Assembly: GCA_024516155.1 (NCBI GenBank) | Contig: JAJJXM010000017.1 | Location: 434,001 to 498,000 of the forward strand | Length of the DNA: 64,000 nucleotides | From: Pyronema omphalodes | Taxonomy: Eukaryota; Ascomycota; Pezizomycetes; Pezizales; Pyronemataceae | Direction of reading: 5' to 3' | Shown here: piece by piece, positions 35,901-47,800 of the stretch | Numbering within the stretch: position 1 is the first letter of the stretch | How the letters are laid out: the number at the start of each line of letters is the position of its first letter | The notes under the pieces: model-generated | The model's database searches: none | Told to the model about the DNA's origin: nothing | The model's input: the letters and a program-made list of their open reading frames with translations, nothing else | Position numbers and translations under genes: made by a program

Positions 35901-36555
35901 GAATACAAATCTACTACGATTTACAAAACTTCAGCTTGTTAAATATACATCGAGTGATCTATCGTGTGCAGGCTATTCCAGATCGAGTCCCTCGTGCTTA
36001 ATTTGGTCACGCGAGGTCCCTGCATGGCGTATGTAGCTTGTCTCGGTGTTGGTGTCTCCGGCGGGGAACCCTGCAGCATCAGGAAGCTTAATTCATAGGC
36101 ACCACCCTACAACATCGACGTCAGATGGACCTCTCCACCATACAAAACCTCGAGGAGTGGACACGCTTGCTTGATAACTTGTCGAGCTTCCAAAACTTCA
36201 CCTCTCCCCCGTCGATACTCGGTGTTGAAATATCCGGAACCCCCTTTTTCGACATCAGCCGCTGCGTCCATCTGCACTCAGGAACAAGGAAATACAAGGA
36301 GATAAAACGGAAAGACAGGAAGATATACCTCACCGAAAACAGCGGTTGGGGTTCTTGAAAGGGTCGATCATCCGAAAGTACATGTACATGGATATCTAAT
36401 TTTCACCGCGGATCATCTGTCAGGGACGGAAAGACAATCCGTGGCGAGTTGGTGATTTATTTATCATGAGGAATACACGCATTTTCTGGGTCTTTTCTTT
36501 TGTTTCTTTTGTACTCATCTCACTTGCTTTGTTTTGGACAGCTACTACGGATACA
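32939..36555. other. Intergenic region, nucleoside transporter to glutaminase-like gene
   Basis: 3.6 kb without a supported gene; the two flanking genes diverge from it. Domain-free ORFs (34126-34593 minus, 34842-35237 plus) were not accepted. A perfect small hairpin lies at 33969-33995. Confidence 0.55.
33969..33995. repeat. Hairpin ATTTCCGCTA / TAGCGGAAAT
   Basis: Perfect 10-bp arms with a 7-base loop, in the long divergent intergenic region. It could be a regulator site or a remnant of a small inverted-repeat element. Confidence 0.5.
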
Positions 36556-38810
36556 ATGCAGATTACTAAATCTGGTCCGTTTCTTTTCGTTACGAGCGTA
36601 TTGCTCTGGACAACTACTACTGCGTCAAGCATACATCCTCCAGTTCTTCCTCTTGCAGTCAGGAACCCCTACCTCTCAGTATGGTACAACTCGCGCCAGG
36701 AGCCATGGAAGAACTGGCCTATGTTTTGGACTGGTGAACAGGTGGGATATCTCTACTATTTACAAATATGGAGGTCATAATCTGATAGCAAGCAGCTAGG
36801 ATTTGGTATCATGGCCCGGTTGCCATCCAAGAAGGCTGTGTATCCTCTCGTTGGACGAGCTCAGGACTCTCTTACCGCAAACTCTGGATACGCTCTCACA
36901 GAACCTGCCTTCCAAGGATTTCAATATGACTCTCACTCGACTACTCTGAGCTACAACTTGGGAAATGCTGCTAAAATTGAGCTCTACTTCTCCAGTCCCA
37001 TCACTGGTGATAGTATCATGCGTCAGAGTCTACCAGCGAGCTATGTTGAGGTTAAGGTTACCGGAAATGAAGATGTTGAACTCTATGTTGAGATTGACGG
37101 AGGTTTGCTTATCCCACCGGTTCATCCAAATAAAGCTAATTTTTTGCAGCCTCTTGGGTATCTCATGATAGAAATGTGCCAATTAAATGGGGTTACTCAA
37201 AGACGTCCACGCTGCAGTCGTGGGCCGTCTCTCGTCAGACCGAGCTTCTCTTTACTGAAAGCAATGACCGGGCCGAATGGGGGACCTTTTTCTTCACTGC
37301 TCCGGCAGATCCTAGTGTAACCAGCTCTACATCCGACGCCGGAAGTGCAAGAGCCAGTTTCGCTACCACCGGAATTGTTTCTAAAAACAGTACTCAACCT
37401 GTAGCTCTCGGAAACCGAGTCTTTGCCTTCTCTAAGCCCGTCTCCAAGAATGATATGGTCTCAAATACTACTGTCTTATTCACCCTTGCTATGGCCCAAG
37501 ACCCCATCGTTCAATTCGCCGGCAAGGATGGATACCTCCCCCGTCGTCCTCTTTGGACACAATACTACAAGTCCGCCTCTGAAATGCTTTCCTTCCACTA
37601 CAACGACTACCAAAAAGCTCTCACCTCGGCCTCTGTCTTCACCAACAAAGTCTCCTCAGAAGCCACTCGCCTTGTTTCATCCGCCTACGCCGACATTCTA
37701 GCCCTTTCAGCGCGGCAAGTAATGGGAGCTACCTACTTTACCGGCACCCCTAAAGATCCCATCATCAACCTCAAAGAAATCTCCTCCAACGGCAACTACC
37801 AAACCGTCGATGTCATCTTCCCCGCCTTCCCTTTCTTCCTCTACCTAAACCCCTCCTGGCTTGCCTACCTTCTGGAGCCCTTACTAGAGCATCAAAATGC
37901 CGGTCTCTATCCCAATGCCTACTCCATCCACGATCTCGGAACACATTTCCCCAACGCCACCGGGCACCCGGACGGCAACGACGAACCCATGCCCGTCGAA
38001 GAATGCGGCAACATGTTAATCATGGCGCTAGCCTACGCCCGTACCCTCGACTCCAAATCCGCCGCCGAATGGATCAACCGCGACGGCCGCTACAAGCTCT
38101 GGAAACAATGGACCTCCTTCCTTATCCAATTCTCGCTGCTCCCTAATAAGCAATTATCCACCGACGATTTTGCGGGTCGCTTAGCCAACCAAACTAACCT
38201 CGCCTTGAAGGGAATAATCGGGATCCGCGCCATGGCTGAACTCTCCACATACCTCGGCGAGACTGAGGATGCGAAAAATTACACCGCCATCGCTACTGAT
38301 TACATGCCCCAATGGCAACAAATGGCCATGAGCGCCGATGGTTCACATACAAAACTCGCTTATCACTGGGAAGGTAGTTGGGGCTCCTTGTACAATTCCT
38401 ATGCGGATGCATTACTCTGTTTCCACCTTGACCAGAAACCATTCCTGGCTCATGAGGTCTATCAGAAACAATCGAAATGGTATTCCCTGGTAATGCAACG
38501 CTATGGTTTGCCATTGGATAGTAGACATACGTATACGAAAAGTGATTGGGAGATATGGACGGCGGCTGTAGCGGATAAAGGGACTAGAGATACTATTATA
38601 CAGAGTATGGGAAGGTGGTTGGAGGAGACATCTAGTGATAGACCGTTTACGGATTTGTATGATAGTCATGAGGGGGGCTTTGCTGAGGGGATTACGTTTA
38701 TGGCTAGACCGGTTGTGGGGGGACATTTTGCGGTTGTGGCACTGGAGGGGTTTTGTGATAAGAAGGCCGGGAAGGGGGTAAGGGCTATGATGGGGGAGGA
38801 AAGCTTGTAG
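36556..38810 (+). CDS. Secreted glutaminase A-like protein
   Basis: Resembles Aspergillus glutaminase A (DUF4964/DUF5127/DUF4965/DUF1793 architecture), extracellular hydrolysis of glutamine to glutamate. Exons 36556-36741, 36796-37102 and 37150-38810 give 718 codons (717 aa), close to the usual size near 690. The N-terminal signal peptide is MQITKSGPFLFVTSVLLWTT. The conserved start PPVLPLAVRNPYLSVWY and WPMFWTG follow. Later motifs include PVEECGNMLIMALAYAR and HWEGSWGSLYNSYADALL. Splicing exons 2 and 3 creates DGASWVSHDRNVPIKWGY. An in-frame ATG at 36466 would add a second hydrophobic segment; 36556 is preferred because it gives a normal signal peptide. The donor of intron 2 (GTTTGC) is weak. 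Some members of this family are annotated only as DUF1793 proteins. Confidence 0.88.
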
Positions 38811-39138
38811 GATTGTTTTTTTCTCCGGAAGAGAGAGAGGGAATTGAATGGTTTTTTTCTTTTTGAGATAGTTTTATTGGGACACTTATTTGGTAGATGT
38901 GCTTATATGCATTATATTTAGCATCCCAAATCTCTACATAGGACTTTATAAAACGGTTAGAAAATCAATAGTCTGTGGTATGTCTTGCTTTGTTTGATTT
39001 GTTTTTATTCTGTTTGGCAATAAGTGAAGACCTGGATAAATCCCCATTCCTTCCCCCCACTCCATTGCCTCCATTCCTCCTCATAACCCATCACTCCATA
39101 TAATGTGGTAGTATTAACCTTACATCACTGGGACAACT

Positions 39139-39300
39139 TTTTTTCCTTTTCCTTTTCCTTTTCCTTTTCCTTTTCCTTTTCCTTTTCCTTTTCCTTTTCC
39201 TTTTCCTTTTCCTTTTCCTTTTCCTTTTCCTTTTCCTTTTCCTTTTCCTTTTCCTTTTCCTTTTCCTTTTCCTTTTCCTTTTCCTTTTCCTTTTCCTTTC
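39139..39300 (+). repeat. TTTTCC hexamer array, about 27 copies
   Basis: A perfect 6-bp polypyrimidine array (homopurine on the other strand), able in principle to form triplex DNA. It yields spurious periodic FSFS/KRKR/KEKE ORFs. Confidence 0.95.
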
Positions 39301-39460
39301 CCCTTTCAAAAATAAAAACACAATTAACCCCCTGCCAACCTCTTTCTTTTGGGTTCTTAATACTAGGCTTTGTATCTTTAAACATTCAATATTCATTGAT
39401 TTCTTATGTCTGATGTCTGATTTCTGATGTCTGATTTTTGGTGAAGCTGTATTTTGAGGC

Positions 39461-39630
39461 TATATGAGGCTATATGAGGCTATATGAGGCTATATGAGGC
39501 TATATGAGGCTATATGAGGCTATATGAGGCTATATGAGGCTATATGAGGCTATATGAGGCTATATGAGGCTATATGAGGCTATATGAGGCTATATGATGC
39601 TATATGAGGCTATATGAGGCTATATGAGGC
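39461..39630 (+). repeat. TATATGAGGC decamer array, 17 copies
   Basis: Seventeen exact-length 10-bp units. The only internal variant is the fourteenth unit, TATATGATGC at 39591-39600. The near-zero divergence implies recent expansion. Confidence 0.95.
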
Positions 39631-39691
39631 TATGTTTTGTTTCTATATATATATATTTTAAGGCTAGATGTTGAGTCTATATATATACCAC

Positions 39692-39800
39692 CTCATATAC
39701 CAGTTCATATACCAGTTCATATACCAGTTCATATACCAGTTCATATACCAGTTCATACCAGTTCATATAGTTCATATACCAGTTCATATAGTTCTTATAG
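39692..39800 (+). repeat. ATACCAGTTCAT dodecamer array and variants
   Basis: About six to eight copies of a 12-bp unit with deletions (CATACCAGTTCATATAGTTC) toward its right end. Confidence 0.85.
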
Positions 39801-39824
39801 TTCATACATACAGGTTATATTATA

Positions 39825-39960
39825 CACAACACACAACACACAACACATAACACCTAACACCCAGCACCCAGCACCAGCACCCAGCACCAGCACATACCAA
39901 ACCCCCCATAAAGCACCCAGCACCCAGCATACACCATAAACCATAAACCCCCACCACTCC
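39825..39960 (+). repeat. Compound CACA / CACCCAGCAC low-complexity tract
   Basis: ACACAACACACAAC followed by repeated CACCCAGCACCAG units and AACCATAAACC variants. Confidence 0.8.
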
Positions 39961-40311
39961 AACAGATCCTCAAAATTTCATAACTCTGCAACAAGAATGA
40001 AAAATAGATACGTAATACCGATACTGAATGATACAAATGCAAAGTTCGAGGTACCTTCAGCTATACTTCTGGTGATTGAAGAGATGCGGATTATGCTATG
40101 AACCGGTGAGCGAGCTAGTTACAGAAATTTGTTGCTTTTGCGGGGTATGGGAGGAGAGGATTGGGGATGGCTTTAATGAGGGGGGTTTTCGTGTGGGAGG
40201 TTGGATTTTGGTGGGGGTTATTGGCGGGTTGGGTTGTGTCTTTTTATGGCATGGAGTTGTAACATTTAGGTGGCACATAGGCTTAAAGGCCTCGAATGGG
40301 GTGTGATTGAA

Positions 40312-40352
40312 GTAAATAAATAAATAAATGAATGAATAAATAAATAAATGAA
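40312..40352 (+). repeat. AAAT/GAAT tetranucleotide array
   Basis: About ten copies of AAATA/AATG-type 4-bp units. Confidence 0.85.
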
Positions 40353-40479
40353 TTGCAACATTGAGGTTTTCACACAGCTCAAATTATAATGAATATGTTG
40401 ATGGTATCATTAATCTTCTACCCTCTTCCCCTTATCTAACTATCTCCTCCTCTATACTTCCTCCCCTACACCGCCCACT

Positions 40480-41526
40480 CTACGCATCAGCAGGAACAAC
40501 CTTCATCAAATCTCCATAAACCTCCATCCTCCTCTGTGTGCGAATAGGAATATGCGACCTAGTGTTCTCCATATTCTCAGGGTCTAGCTCAGCATATACA
40601 ATCTCCTCCCCAGTTCCAGCCTTACTCAAGACCTGACCCTTACAATCCACCAACATACTCTCACCCCAAGCAATGTATCCCTCCTCCGCTCTAGCGGGTG
40701 AGCAAACCCCCACAAAGATCTGATTATCCACCGCTCTAGCCCTTGCCAACAACTCCCAATGCAATTCTCCTGTAAACTTACTAAACGCACCAGGGTAAAG
40801 CAACAAAGCCGCACCCTTTCTCGCCGCTACCATCGCCATCTCCGCAAATCTAATATCGTAGCAAATTCCAACCGCCACAGGACCATATCTAGTCTCAACC
40901 ATGGTAATATGCTTTCCCGGTGACAACACATCCGACTCCTTGAATGTCATCTCGTTGGGAATATCAATATCGAACAAATGCACCTTTCTATGCTTTTGGA
41001 GAAAGTTTCCGTCAGGTCCAAAGATAAGACATGTGTTGTAGTACTTTCCAGGATCTTCTAGATCAGCCTCTGGAATAGAACCTCCGAAGAGGTAGATTTT
41101 GTGCTGTAAAGCCAGGGAGGCGAGACGGTGGAAGGTGGGGGATTGTTCTTCGGTAGGGTGCTCGGGAATCGCCTCGGCGTAGTTGGCGAAGTGGCTGGTG
41201 CCATAGGGTGAGTTGAAGCATTCTGGGAGGACGACAATTTTGGCATCGTTCTTGGCGGCTTGACTGACGAGTTCCGAGGCTTTGTCGAGGTTGGCTTGCT
41301 TGTTGGTGCCTAATAGGATAGAGAGTTAGCTAGGAGCTCAGAGAAGGAATGAGGTATATGGAGAAGAGAAGTGAGGTATACCGGCTGCGAATTGGCAGAG
41401 CGCGACTTTAACTTTCTCTTTCAGTGTGCAGGCGGGGTAGATTGCGGACATTGTGCGATACTGTGGTCGTAATGGTTTGAAGAAGGTCTGTTTTGTTGTA
41501 TGATTGAGAAGCCGGCGGAGAAGCAT
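40480..41526 (-). CDS. Omega-amidase of the nitrilase superfamily (Nit2-type)
   Basis: Carbon-nitrogen hydrolase of the Nit2 type, which hydrolyses alpha-ketoglutaramate or alpha-ketosuccinamate (repair or recycling of glutamine transamination products). Exon 1 (41526-41382) and exon 2 (41309-40480) give 325 codons (324 aa). The nitrilase triad is visible: E78 in VVLPECFNSPYG, K157 in QKHRKVHLFD and C198 in GICYDIRF. The 25-residue leader MLLRRLLNHTTKQTFFKPLR is basic and hydroxylated, consistent with a mitochondrial presequence. A second in-frame ATG (MSAIYPACTLKEK) could give a cytosolic form. Human Nit2 is 276 aa without such a leader. Confidence 0.92.
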
Positions 41527-42117
41527 GAGGCGGGGAGTTTATATTTTTCGGTGGAGAGGTTGCGCGAACGATAAATAACCTGAGATTGATGATTCTCGGC
41601 GTCACCGTCGGGTTGGCATGGGCCGTCGGTAACTGCCTAGCGAATTAGGGCGGGGTAGCTCCCGGTTCCTCTTCGATTGCAAAGGATATCGTGGTTTCCA
41701 TCATCGCGCAATGGAGATTTGGGGCTCTTGGAAGTTGCGGAAACAGGAAGTGAGAGCAAGCTACGGGACGGGTATTCGAGAGCATTACTGGGCGGAGATG
41801 TAATGACGATCCCGAAGGTCGGGATCGCAATCGTGGTGGGATCTGAATGCACCCAAATGCACCAGCATACAAGGCTGATAAGGTTATACGGATAGCTTCG
41901 ACCAAAAGGCTGGGTGCGGAGCTTTTAACCCACTAGGCGCACGTCATCGGACTGAGGTTGAGTCGCGAGCTTTAAAGCAGGCGTGTGGAATTGCAATTGC
42001 AATCCTGTATATAAATGCCAATACAAATAATTCGAACAAATATCAAGAACAACCGTACAAGCACGAAAGAGATAAAAAGATAAAACTCCAGAAACCCCTA
42101 TAAAAAATAGACTAGAT
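41527..42117. other. Intergenic region, omega-amidase to F-box protein
   Basis: 591 bases upstream of the omega-amidase and downstream of the F-box gene. It contains the perfect hairpin at 41807-41827. No gene is seen. Confidence 0.55.
41807..41827. promoter_or_regulatory. Perfect hairpin CGATCCCGA-AGG-TCGGGATCG
   Basis: Nine-bp arms with a 3-base loop, 281 bases upstream of the omega-amidase start. It may be a dimeric-regulator site or a structured RNA element in the neighbouring 3' UTR. Confidence 0.4.
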
Positions 42118-43672
42118 CTAACGCAGCCCAGCCAAAGATCCAAGAATCCGCGCCTCGTCAGCTTGTTCCCTGAGCATTCGTCGCATCCGCTCGGCCATCT
42201 GGCTCTCCATAATTTCCTCCCGTCCTTCAACCATGATGATGTCACTATCCGATCCAGAGTCTTCATCATCCGCTCCAGGCGACAAGAATCCAACCCGATC
42301 GCCCAGCCAAACGCCGAGCCCTTCCTCCCCTTTGTCCATGACAACAACCTTCCGGACAGGACCAGATCCATCGTCCGGCCTTCCGTCCCACAATACACCA
42401 GCTTCTTCTCTTGCTTCCGGATCATGCAATTCCTCTCGTCGTACCACATATCTACAATCCCTCTCGAACCAACTAATTGTACCCTCACTATCGGCGGATA
42501 TAACTCGGGTCCCCTGTTTTGCGACGGACAACACTTTACCCCATGCTGCAGATTGCCGGTTCCTTTTCTGTTCTACACAAGCGTTGGGGGTTAGGTTGTA
42601 AGACTCGAGAGAGCCACGTCCGTTGTATGTTCCACCCGCAAGAAGTCCGCCCATCCCATCGGCGGCCAAGGTGCAAAGGCTGCCGCCACTGTGAATTGTC
42701 CCCTGAAGGCGCGGCCACATGGCACGATCATAGCATAAAATAGATGGGAAACGACCAGCAATGTAAATGTGACTGTTTGGGTGGTGAAGGATCGCCAAAG
42801 GCGATGGCTGAAAAAGTGGGGCGTGTTGCCCGTAATTTTCAGGGAATGTAAGGGGTGGAAGATCCACTGAAGGACTACCGTATGAAGAACCCACTCGCGA
42901 GTCATATAAATGCAATGTGAGGGTTGTTCCGATCGTTAAAGGATGTGGTAGTACAACCTCGGAACTTAATGTGCTGATAGAGAAGGGGTATTTGGTTGAC
43001 GAAATTTGTTGCAACGTTGTAAGTGATAGCTCGATCAGAGTCGAGTCTGCGGCCACAAAAATCTTGTCCAGCTCAGCTGATGCTACAATATTATTGCCTA
43101 GCTCCATAGTCCGGGACTTTCGCGATGCGGGTGGTGGTGGCGTGCTTAACACACTGGGTCGGGATCGGGCTATGGGCCTTTCATTTTTTGAATCCCAGAT
43201 GTTGACTATACCTTCCTCGAGTGGGGAGATGAGTAGATGCTTATGCGTGTTGCCAGTGGTGATAGATGTAAGCCCCTTCACTTCTTCTTCGGGTGTAGAA
43301 ATCCACTTCATGCTCAGGGGTGCATGTCGGAAGCGGTATTCGCTATACCAGTCAATGTCGTTGTGAGGCCATGTATCAATGACAAGTTCGAGCTCTTCAG
43401 TTCGGTTCCATTGCGGACAGTTTTCGGTGTTGCTATCGATAAATGCTTGCTTGATGCACTGATTTCGCCAGAGAGCAGCGTTGGATCGGGTGAGGGCACG
43501 AAGGCGTGTGCAAGTGTGGTGGAGCGTGATTATGGAGAGGGGTTCAAGAACTATTGTATTGCGAGTTAGTGACCAGTTGCCGCGTCAGAGAGGGAGGAGC
43601 CGCACAAGCGACGATTTGCAAAAGCAGCTCGTCGGGGAGGGAGAGCAGTTGAAGGCCGCGGAGGGGAACCAT
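42118..43672 (-). CDS. F-box protein with a WD40-like beta-propeller
   Basis: Likely substrate receptor of an SCF ubiquitin ligase. Exon 1 (43672-43606) and exon 2 (43550-42118) join across a 55-nt intron with a CACTAAC branch site, giving 500 codons (499 aa). The splice creates a clear F-box at residues about 10-50: LPDELLLQIVAFLEPLSI followed by CTRLRALTRSNALW-type sequence ending in WRNQC. The remainder shows weak propeller blades, such as IVNIWDSK, SILCYDRAMWPR and GTISWFERD, and a C-terminal acidic/Met-Arg-rich tail. The domain order resembles S. pombe Pof10-type F-box/WD proteins, but the assignment to a named gene is not secure. Confidence 0.82.
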
Positions 43673-44870
43673 GGTTGGAGGTTCGTGTGGTGAGGGAAGT
43701 GGTTGTAACTGTGGGTGAGGGTGGATAGCATTGGTGTGTGACAATGTGATGAGCCGTAGCTCTCGCGGGCTGGGGGGAGGGGTTCGGTGTTCGGTGTTTT
43801 GGACGGATTTCTGTATCTCGAGATAGAAGCGGTTGCAAACAGATGGGCTGAGCTCCAACTCCGCTTCATTTGAAGGAACGGGTCGGATCGATATCCAATC
43901 AGCACGAGCTAGGGTTTGGGGTAAGCCGCACTCTTCCTGTCACTCGTGTTTTGACAGAATAGAGCTTGCTCCGTGCTTGAGAGGTCCATGGGCTCCACTA
44001 TTATGCAGACATTATCGATTGTGAAATTTTTGCGGTGGGGGCGGTCTGGGGTTGCAGGAGTAGTGGGTAAGAGCTCTCTGGCTCTTTTGACAGAGTTGAA
44101 GTGCCGTCGAAGTGCAGTTTTCGCCCGGAGGAAATGTGTGATTGACATTCAAGATGCGAAGACCGGCTTAGACAGCGACTATCAGGGTTCTCGTTGAAGT
44201 TGGACGCCCGGAAAATCCTAGAGAAACGTGTGAGGCCAACCCAAAACGATGTCAGGAGCTGTCTGTGTGTCGGCTATCGGATTGTGCGGTTGACAGCGAT
44301 CCTCAAAGCCCGGCTGTTTTTGCAAGCAGCTTTGCTGAACACAGCTTAGAAGCACTGTATTGGGTCCGTTCCGACATATCGCAAATTGATTGGAACATTA
44401 TCTGGCGATAGCTTCAAAACCAGCCCTGAGCTCCCCGCACTATCCGTCACTTGCGTCCTGAGTGACCGCCTGTGAGTGGCACTGCCGTGGTTGCAGGCTG
44501 GCAGCCTTTCTGCTGGGTTGTCTAGCCTAGCCTGTCTAGCCTGCCCAGCCCTATCTAGCCTCACACTAGTGTGGGAAGTCAACGCGTGTTTGCTGGCACC
44601 GGGTAACCACGCGCTAATTCTCAGCCTCACGCGAATGTATCGGTAAGCAATAGCAACCAGCTCTTTGCCACTGTCCAACACGTTTATCCAGGACAGGCGC
44701 GACTTCCATTGACCAACCCCACCATCATTCAACTTGATTAACTCCGCCATCCTCGCACCCCATTCGCCTGATACCGGCACATTACACGTCTCTTCCGCAA
44801 GCTTTAGGTAGCTCGGTTGATTTTGGAACACTTCAGTAAACGTTTGACACGCGACCTACCCACGCCCACC
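43673..44870. promoter_or_regulatory. Divergent region between the F-box gene and RPB2
   Basis: 1.2 kb between divergent starts. It holds a short TAGCCTGTC/TAGCCTGCC repeat near 44520-44565. ORFs at 43909-44148 and 44346-44831 (minus) have no recognisable domains. Confidence 0.5.
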
Positions 44871-47800
44871 ATGGAAGAATACAGCGACGAGATTTCTGCG
44901 GAGGATTGCTGGCAGGGTATCTCGAGACCTTGCCATGCTAATTTGTATCTTGAGCTAACCTTATGCTTGAAGTCATCTCTGCTTTCTTCGACGACAAAGG
45001 ATTGGTTTCGCAGCAGTTAAACTCCTTCGATGAATTCGTCTCGCACACGATGCAGCAAATGGTCCACGAGGACTCGATGCTAACATTAGACCAAAACATG
45101 AACCCGGATGAGTCTGGCGGTGCAGTACTACGACGATACGAGATTACCTTTGGAGACATTTTCCTCTCCCGACCAACAATGACTGAAGGAGATGGATCTA
45201 CACAGCCGATGCTTCCACAAGAGGCGCGATTGCGAAATTTGACATATTCGTCTCCGGTATACTGCGAAATGAAACACAAGGTCATGGCGGCACGCGAAAT
45301 CGATGCCTCGGACAGCGAAAACGAGGACGGTTCGGATAACGAAGGCGATGGGAAAAATGCCATTAAATATTCATGGGAGACGGAACATGATTCAGAACCA
45401 TCAAAGGTGTTTGTTGGAAAGATGCCCATCATGTTGAAGTCGCAATACTGTATTCTGAAGGACTTTCGAGAAGACGAGCTATACGGTTTATCGGAGTGTC
45501 CATACGACCAGGGAGGATATTTCGTTATTAACGGATCCGAGAAGGTTCTTATTGCACAGGAACGTAGTGCCGCCAATATCGTTCAAGTTTTCAAGAAAGC
45601 ACCACCGGCACCAACGCCATACATTGCGGAAATTCGAAGTGCCGTCGAGAAGGGATCGCGGCTCATCAGTAGTATGCAAATCAAGTTGGTTACCAGAGGA
45701 GAAGCGCGTGGAGGATACAACGCTACGATTAAATCGACCTTGCCATATATCAAGAGCGACATTCCTCTTGTCATCGTTTTTAGAGCTTTGGGTGTGGTGT
45801 CTGATGAGGATATTCTCAACCACGTTTGTTACGACCGCAACGACGTTGAAATGTTGGAGATGATGAAGCCCTGTATTGAGGAGGCATTTGTTATCCAGGA
45901 CCAGGGAGTAGCACTTGACTATATCGCGAAGCGTGGTACCTCGACCGGTGCCAACCGCGATAAGCGTGTGCGACATGCTCGGGAGATTATGCAGAAGGAA
46001 TTGCTGCCCCACATTTCCCAACAGGAGGGAAGTGAGACCCGAAAGGCTTTCTTCCTTGGATATATGGTGCACAGAATGCTTCAGTGTGCCTTGGAAAGAC
46101 GTGAGGTTGATGACCGTGACCACTTCGGAAAGAAGCGATTGGATTTGGCTGGACCTCTTTTGGCATCTCTTTTCAGAAACCTTTGGAAGAAGCTCACCAA
46201 GGACGTTTTCAAGTACCTGGAGAAGTGCGTTGAAACCGGCAAAGAGTTCAGTTTGCCCTTGGCTGTTAAGTCGAACACCATTTCCAACGGACTGAAATAC
46301 TCCCTCGCTACCGGTAACTGGGGAGACCAGAAGAAGGCCATGTCCTCCAAGGCTGGTGTGTCTCAAGTGTTGAATCGTTACACCTTCGCTTCGACCTTGT
46401 CTCATTTGCGCAGAACCAACACGCCTATTGGACGTGATGGAAAGATTGCAAAGCCCAGACAGCTTCACAACACTCACTGGGGACTTGTGTGTCCTGCTGA
46501 GACCCCTGAAGGACAGGCATGTGGTTTGGTCAAGAACTTGGCCCTCATGTCTTATATCACTGTCGGTACTCCTGGTCACCCCTTGATTAACTTCATGGCG
46601 GAACAGAACATGGACTTCTTGGAGGAGTACGAGCCTCAGAGGTCTCCAAATGCCACCAAGATCTTCCTTAACGGAGTTTGGATTGGTGTTCACAGAGATC
46701 CTCTTCACCTTGTTCGCTTGGTCCAGGAGCTTAGACGTCGTGGCTCAATCAGTCACGAAGTCAGTGTCATCAGAGACATTCGTGACCGTGAGTTCAAAAT
46801 CTTCACCGATGCTGGACGTGTGTGCAGGCCGTTATTTGTTATTGACAATGACCCCACTCACGAGCGTCGCGGTCAGTTGGTTTTGACTAAGGAGCACGTT
46901 TTGGCCCTTGAAGAGGACCACGAGAAGCCAGAAGATGAGAGATTTGGTTGGAAGGGTCTCTTGGAGTGTGGTGCAGTCGAGTATGTCGATGCCGAAGAAG
47001 AGGAAACCATTATGATTGTCATGACCCCGGAAGATTTGGAGGTCGCACGTCAGGTTCAACAAGGTTACGAATTGGCCGAAGAAACAGATCCCAACAAGCG
47101 TGTCAAGACGCCTATCAACAAAAATATGAATCAGTACACCCACTGTGAGATTCATCCTAGTATGATTTTGGGTATTTGCGCCAGTATCATTCCCTTCCCC
47201 GACCACAACCAGGTACGTTTTACTGTCTACTTAAGGTTGAGGATCACACTGACATCCCCTAGTCTCCCCGTAACACTTACCAGTCTGCCATGGGTAAGCA
47301 AGCTATGGGTGTATTCTTGACCAACTTCGCCGAGCGTATGGATACCATGGCGAATATTCTTTACTACCCTCAGAAGCCTCTGGCGACAACCCGTTCGATG
47401 GAGTACCTGAAGTTCCGAGAGCTACCCGCTGGTCAGAACGCTATTGTAGGAATTATGTGCTACAGTGGTTACAACCAGGAAGATTCCGTGATTATGAATC
47501 AGAGCAGTATCGACCGAGGATTGTTCCGTAGTTTGTTCTACAGAGCGTACATGGACCAGGAGAAGCGCATCGGAATGCAAGTCGTTGAGGAGTTCGAAAA
47601 GCCCACTAGAGGTAATACCCTAAAGCTTAAGCACGGCACATACGACAAGTTGGACGATGACGGACTGGTTGCGCCCGGAGTACGTGTTTCTGGAGAAGAT
47701 ATCATTATTGGAAAGACAGCACCCATTACCGCAGACGCCGATGAGATGGGACAACGCCAGAAGTTCCATACCAAGCGTGACGTGTCTACCCCTCTGCGTT

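Larger units (their letters stand above)
38811..40479. other. Convergent intergenic region rich in satellites
   Basis: 1.7 kb between the 3' ends of the glutaminase-like and omega-amidase genes, dominated by tandem arrays listed separately. No coding sequence is seen; ORFs inside the arrays are artefacts of repeat periodicity. Confidence 0.7.

Noticed and set aside
39091..39413. Long FSFSFS, KRKRKR and KEKEKE ORFs
   Set aside because: Pure translation of the TTTTCC hexamer array in several frames; no flanking gene structure.
43909..44148. Short minus ORF upstream of the F-box gene, possible upstream exon
   Set aside because: The F-box model already has a good ATG and intact N-terminus at 43672, and no splice joining this ORF improved it.
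45488..46708. 406-codon ORF antisense to RPB2
   Set aside because: RPB2 on the plus strand is unambiguous; the antisense frame lacks recognisable motifs and reflects codon bias of the real gene.
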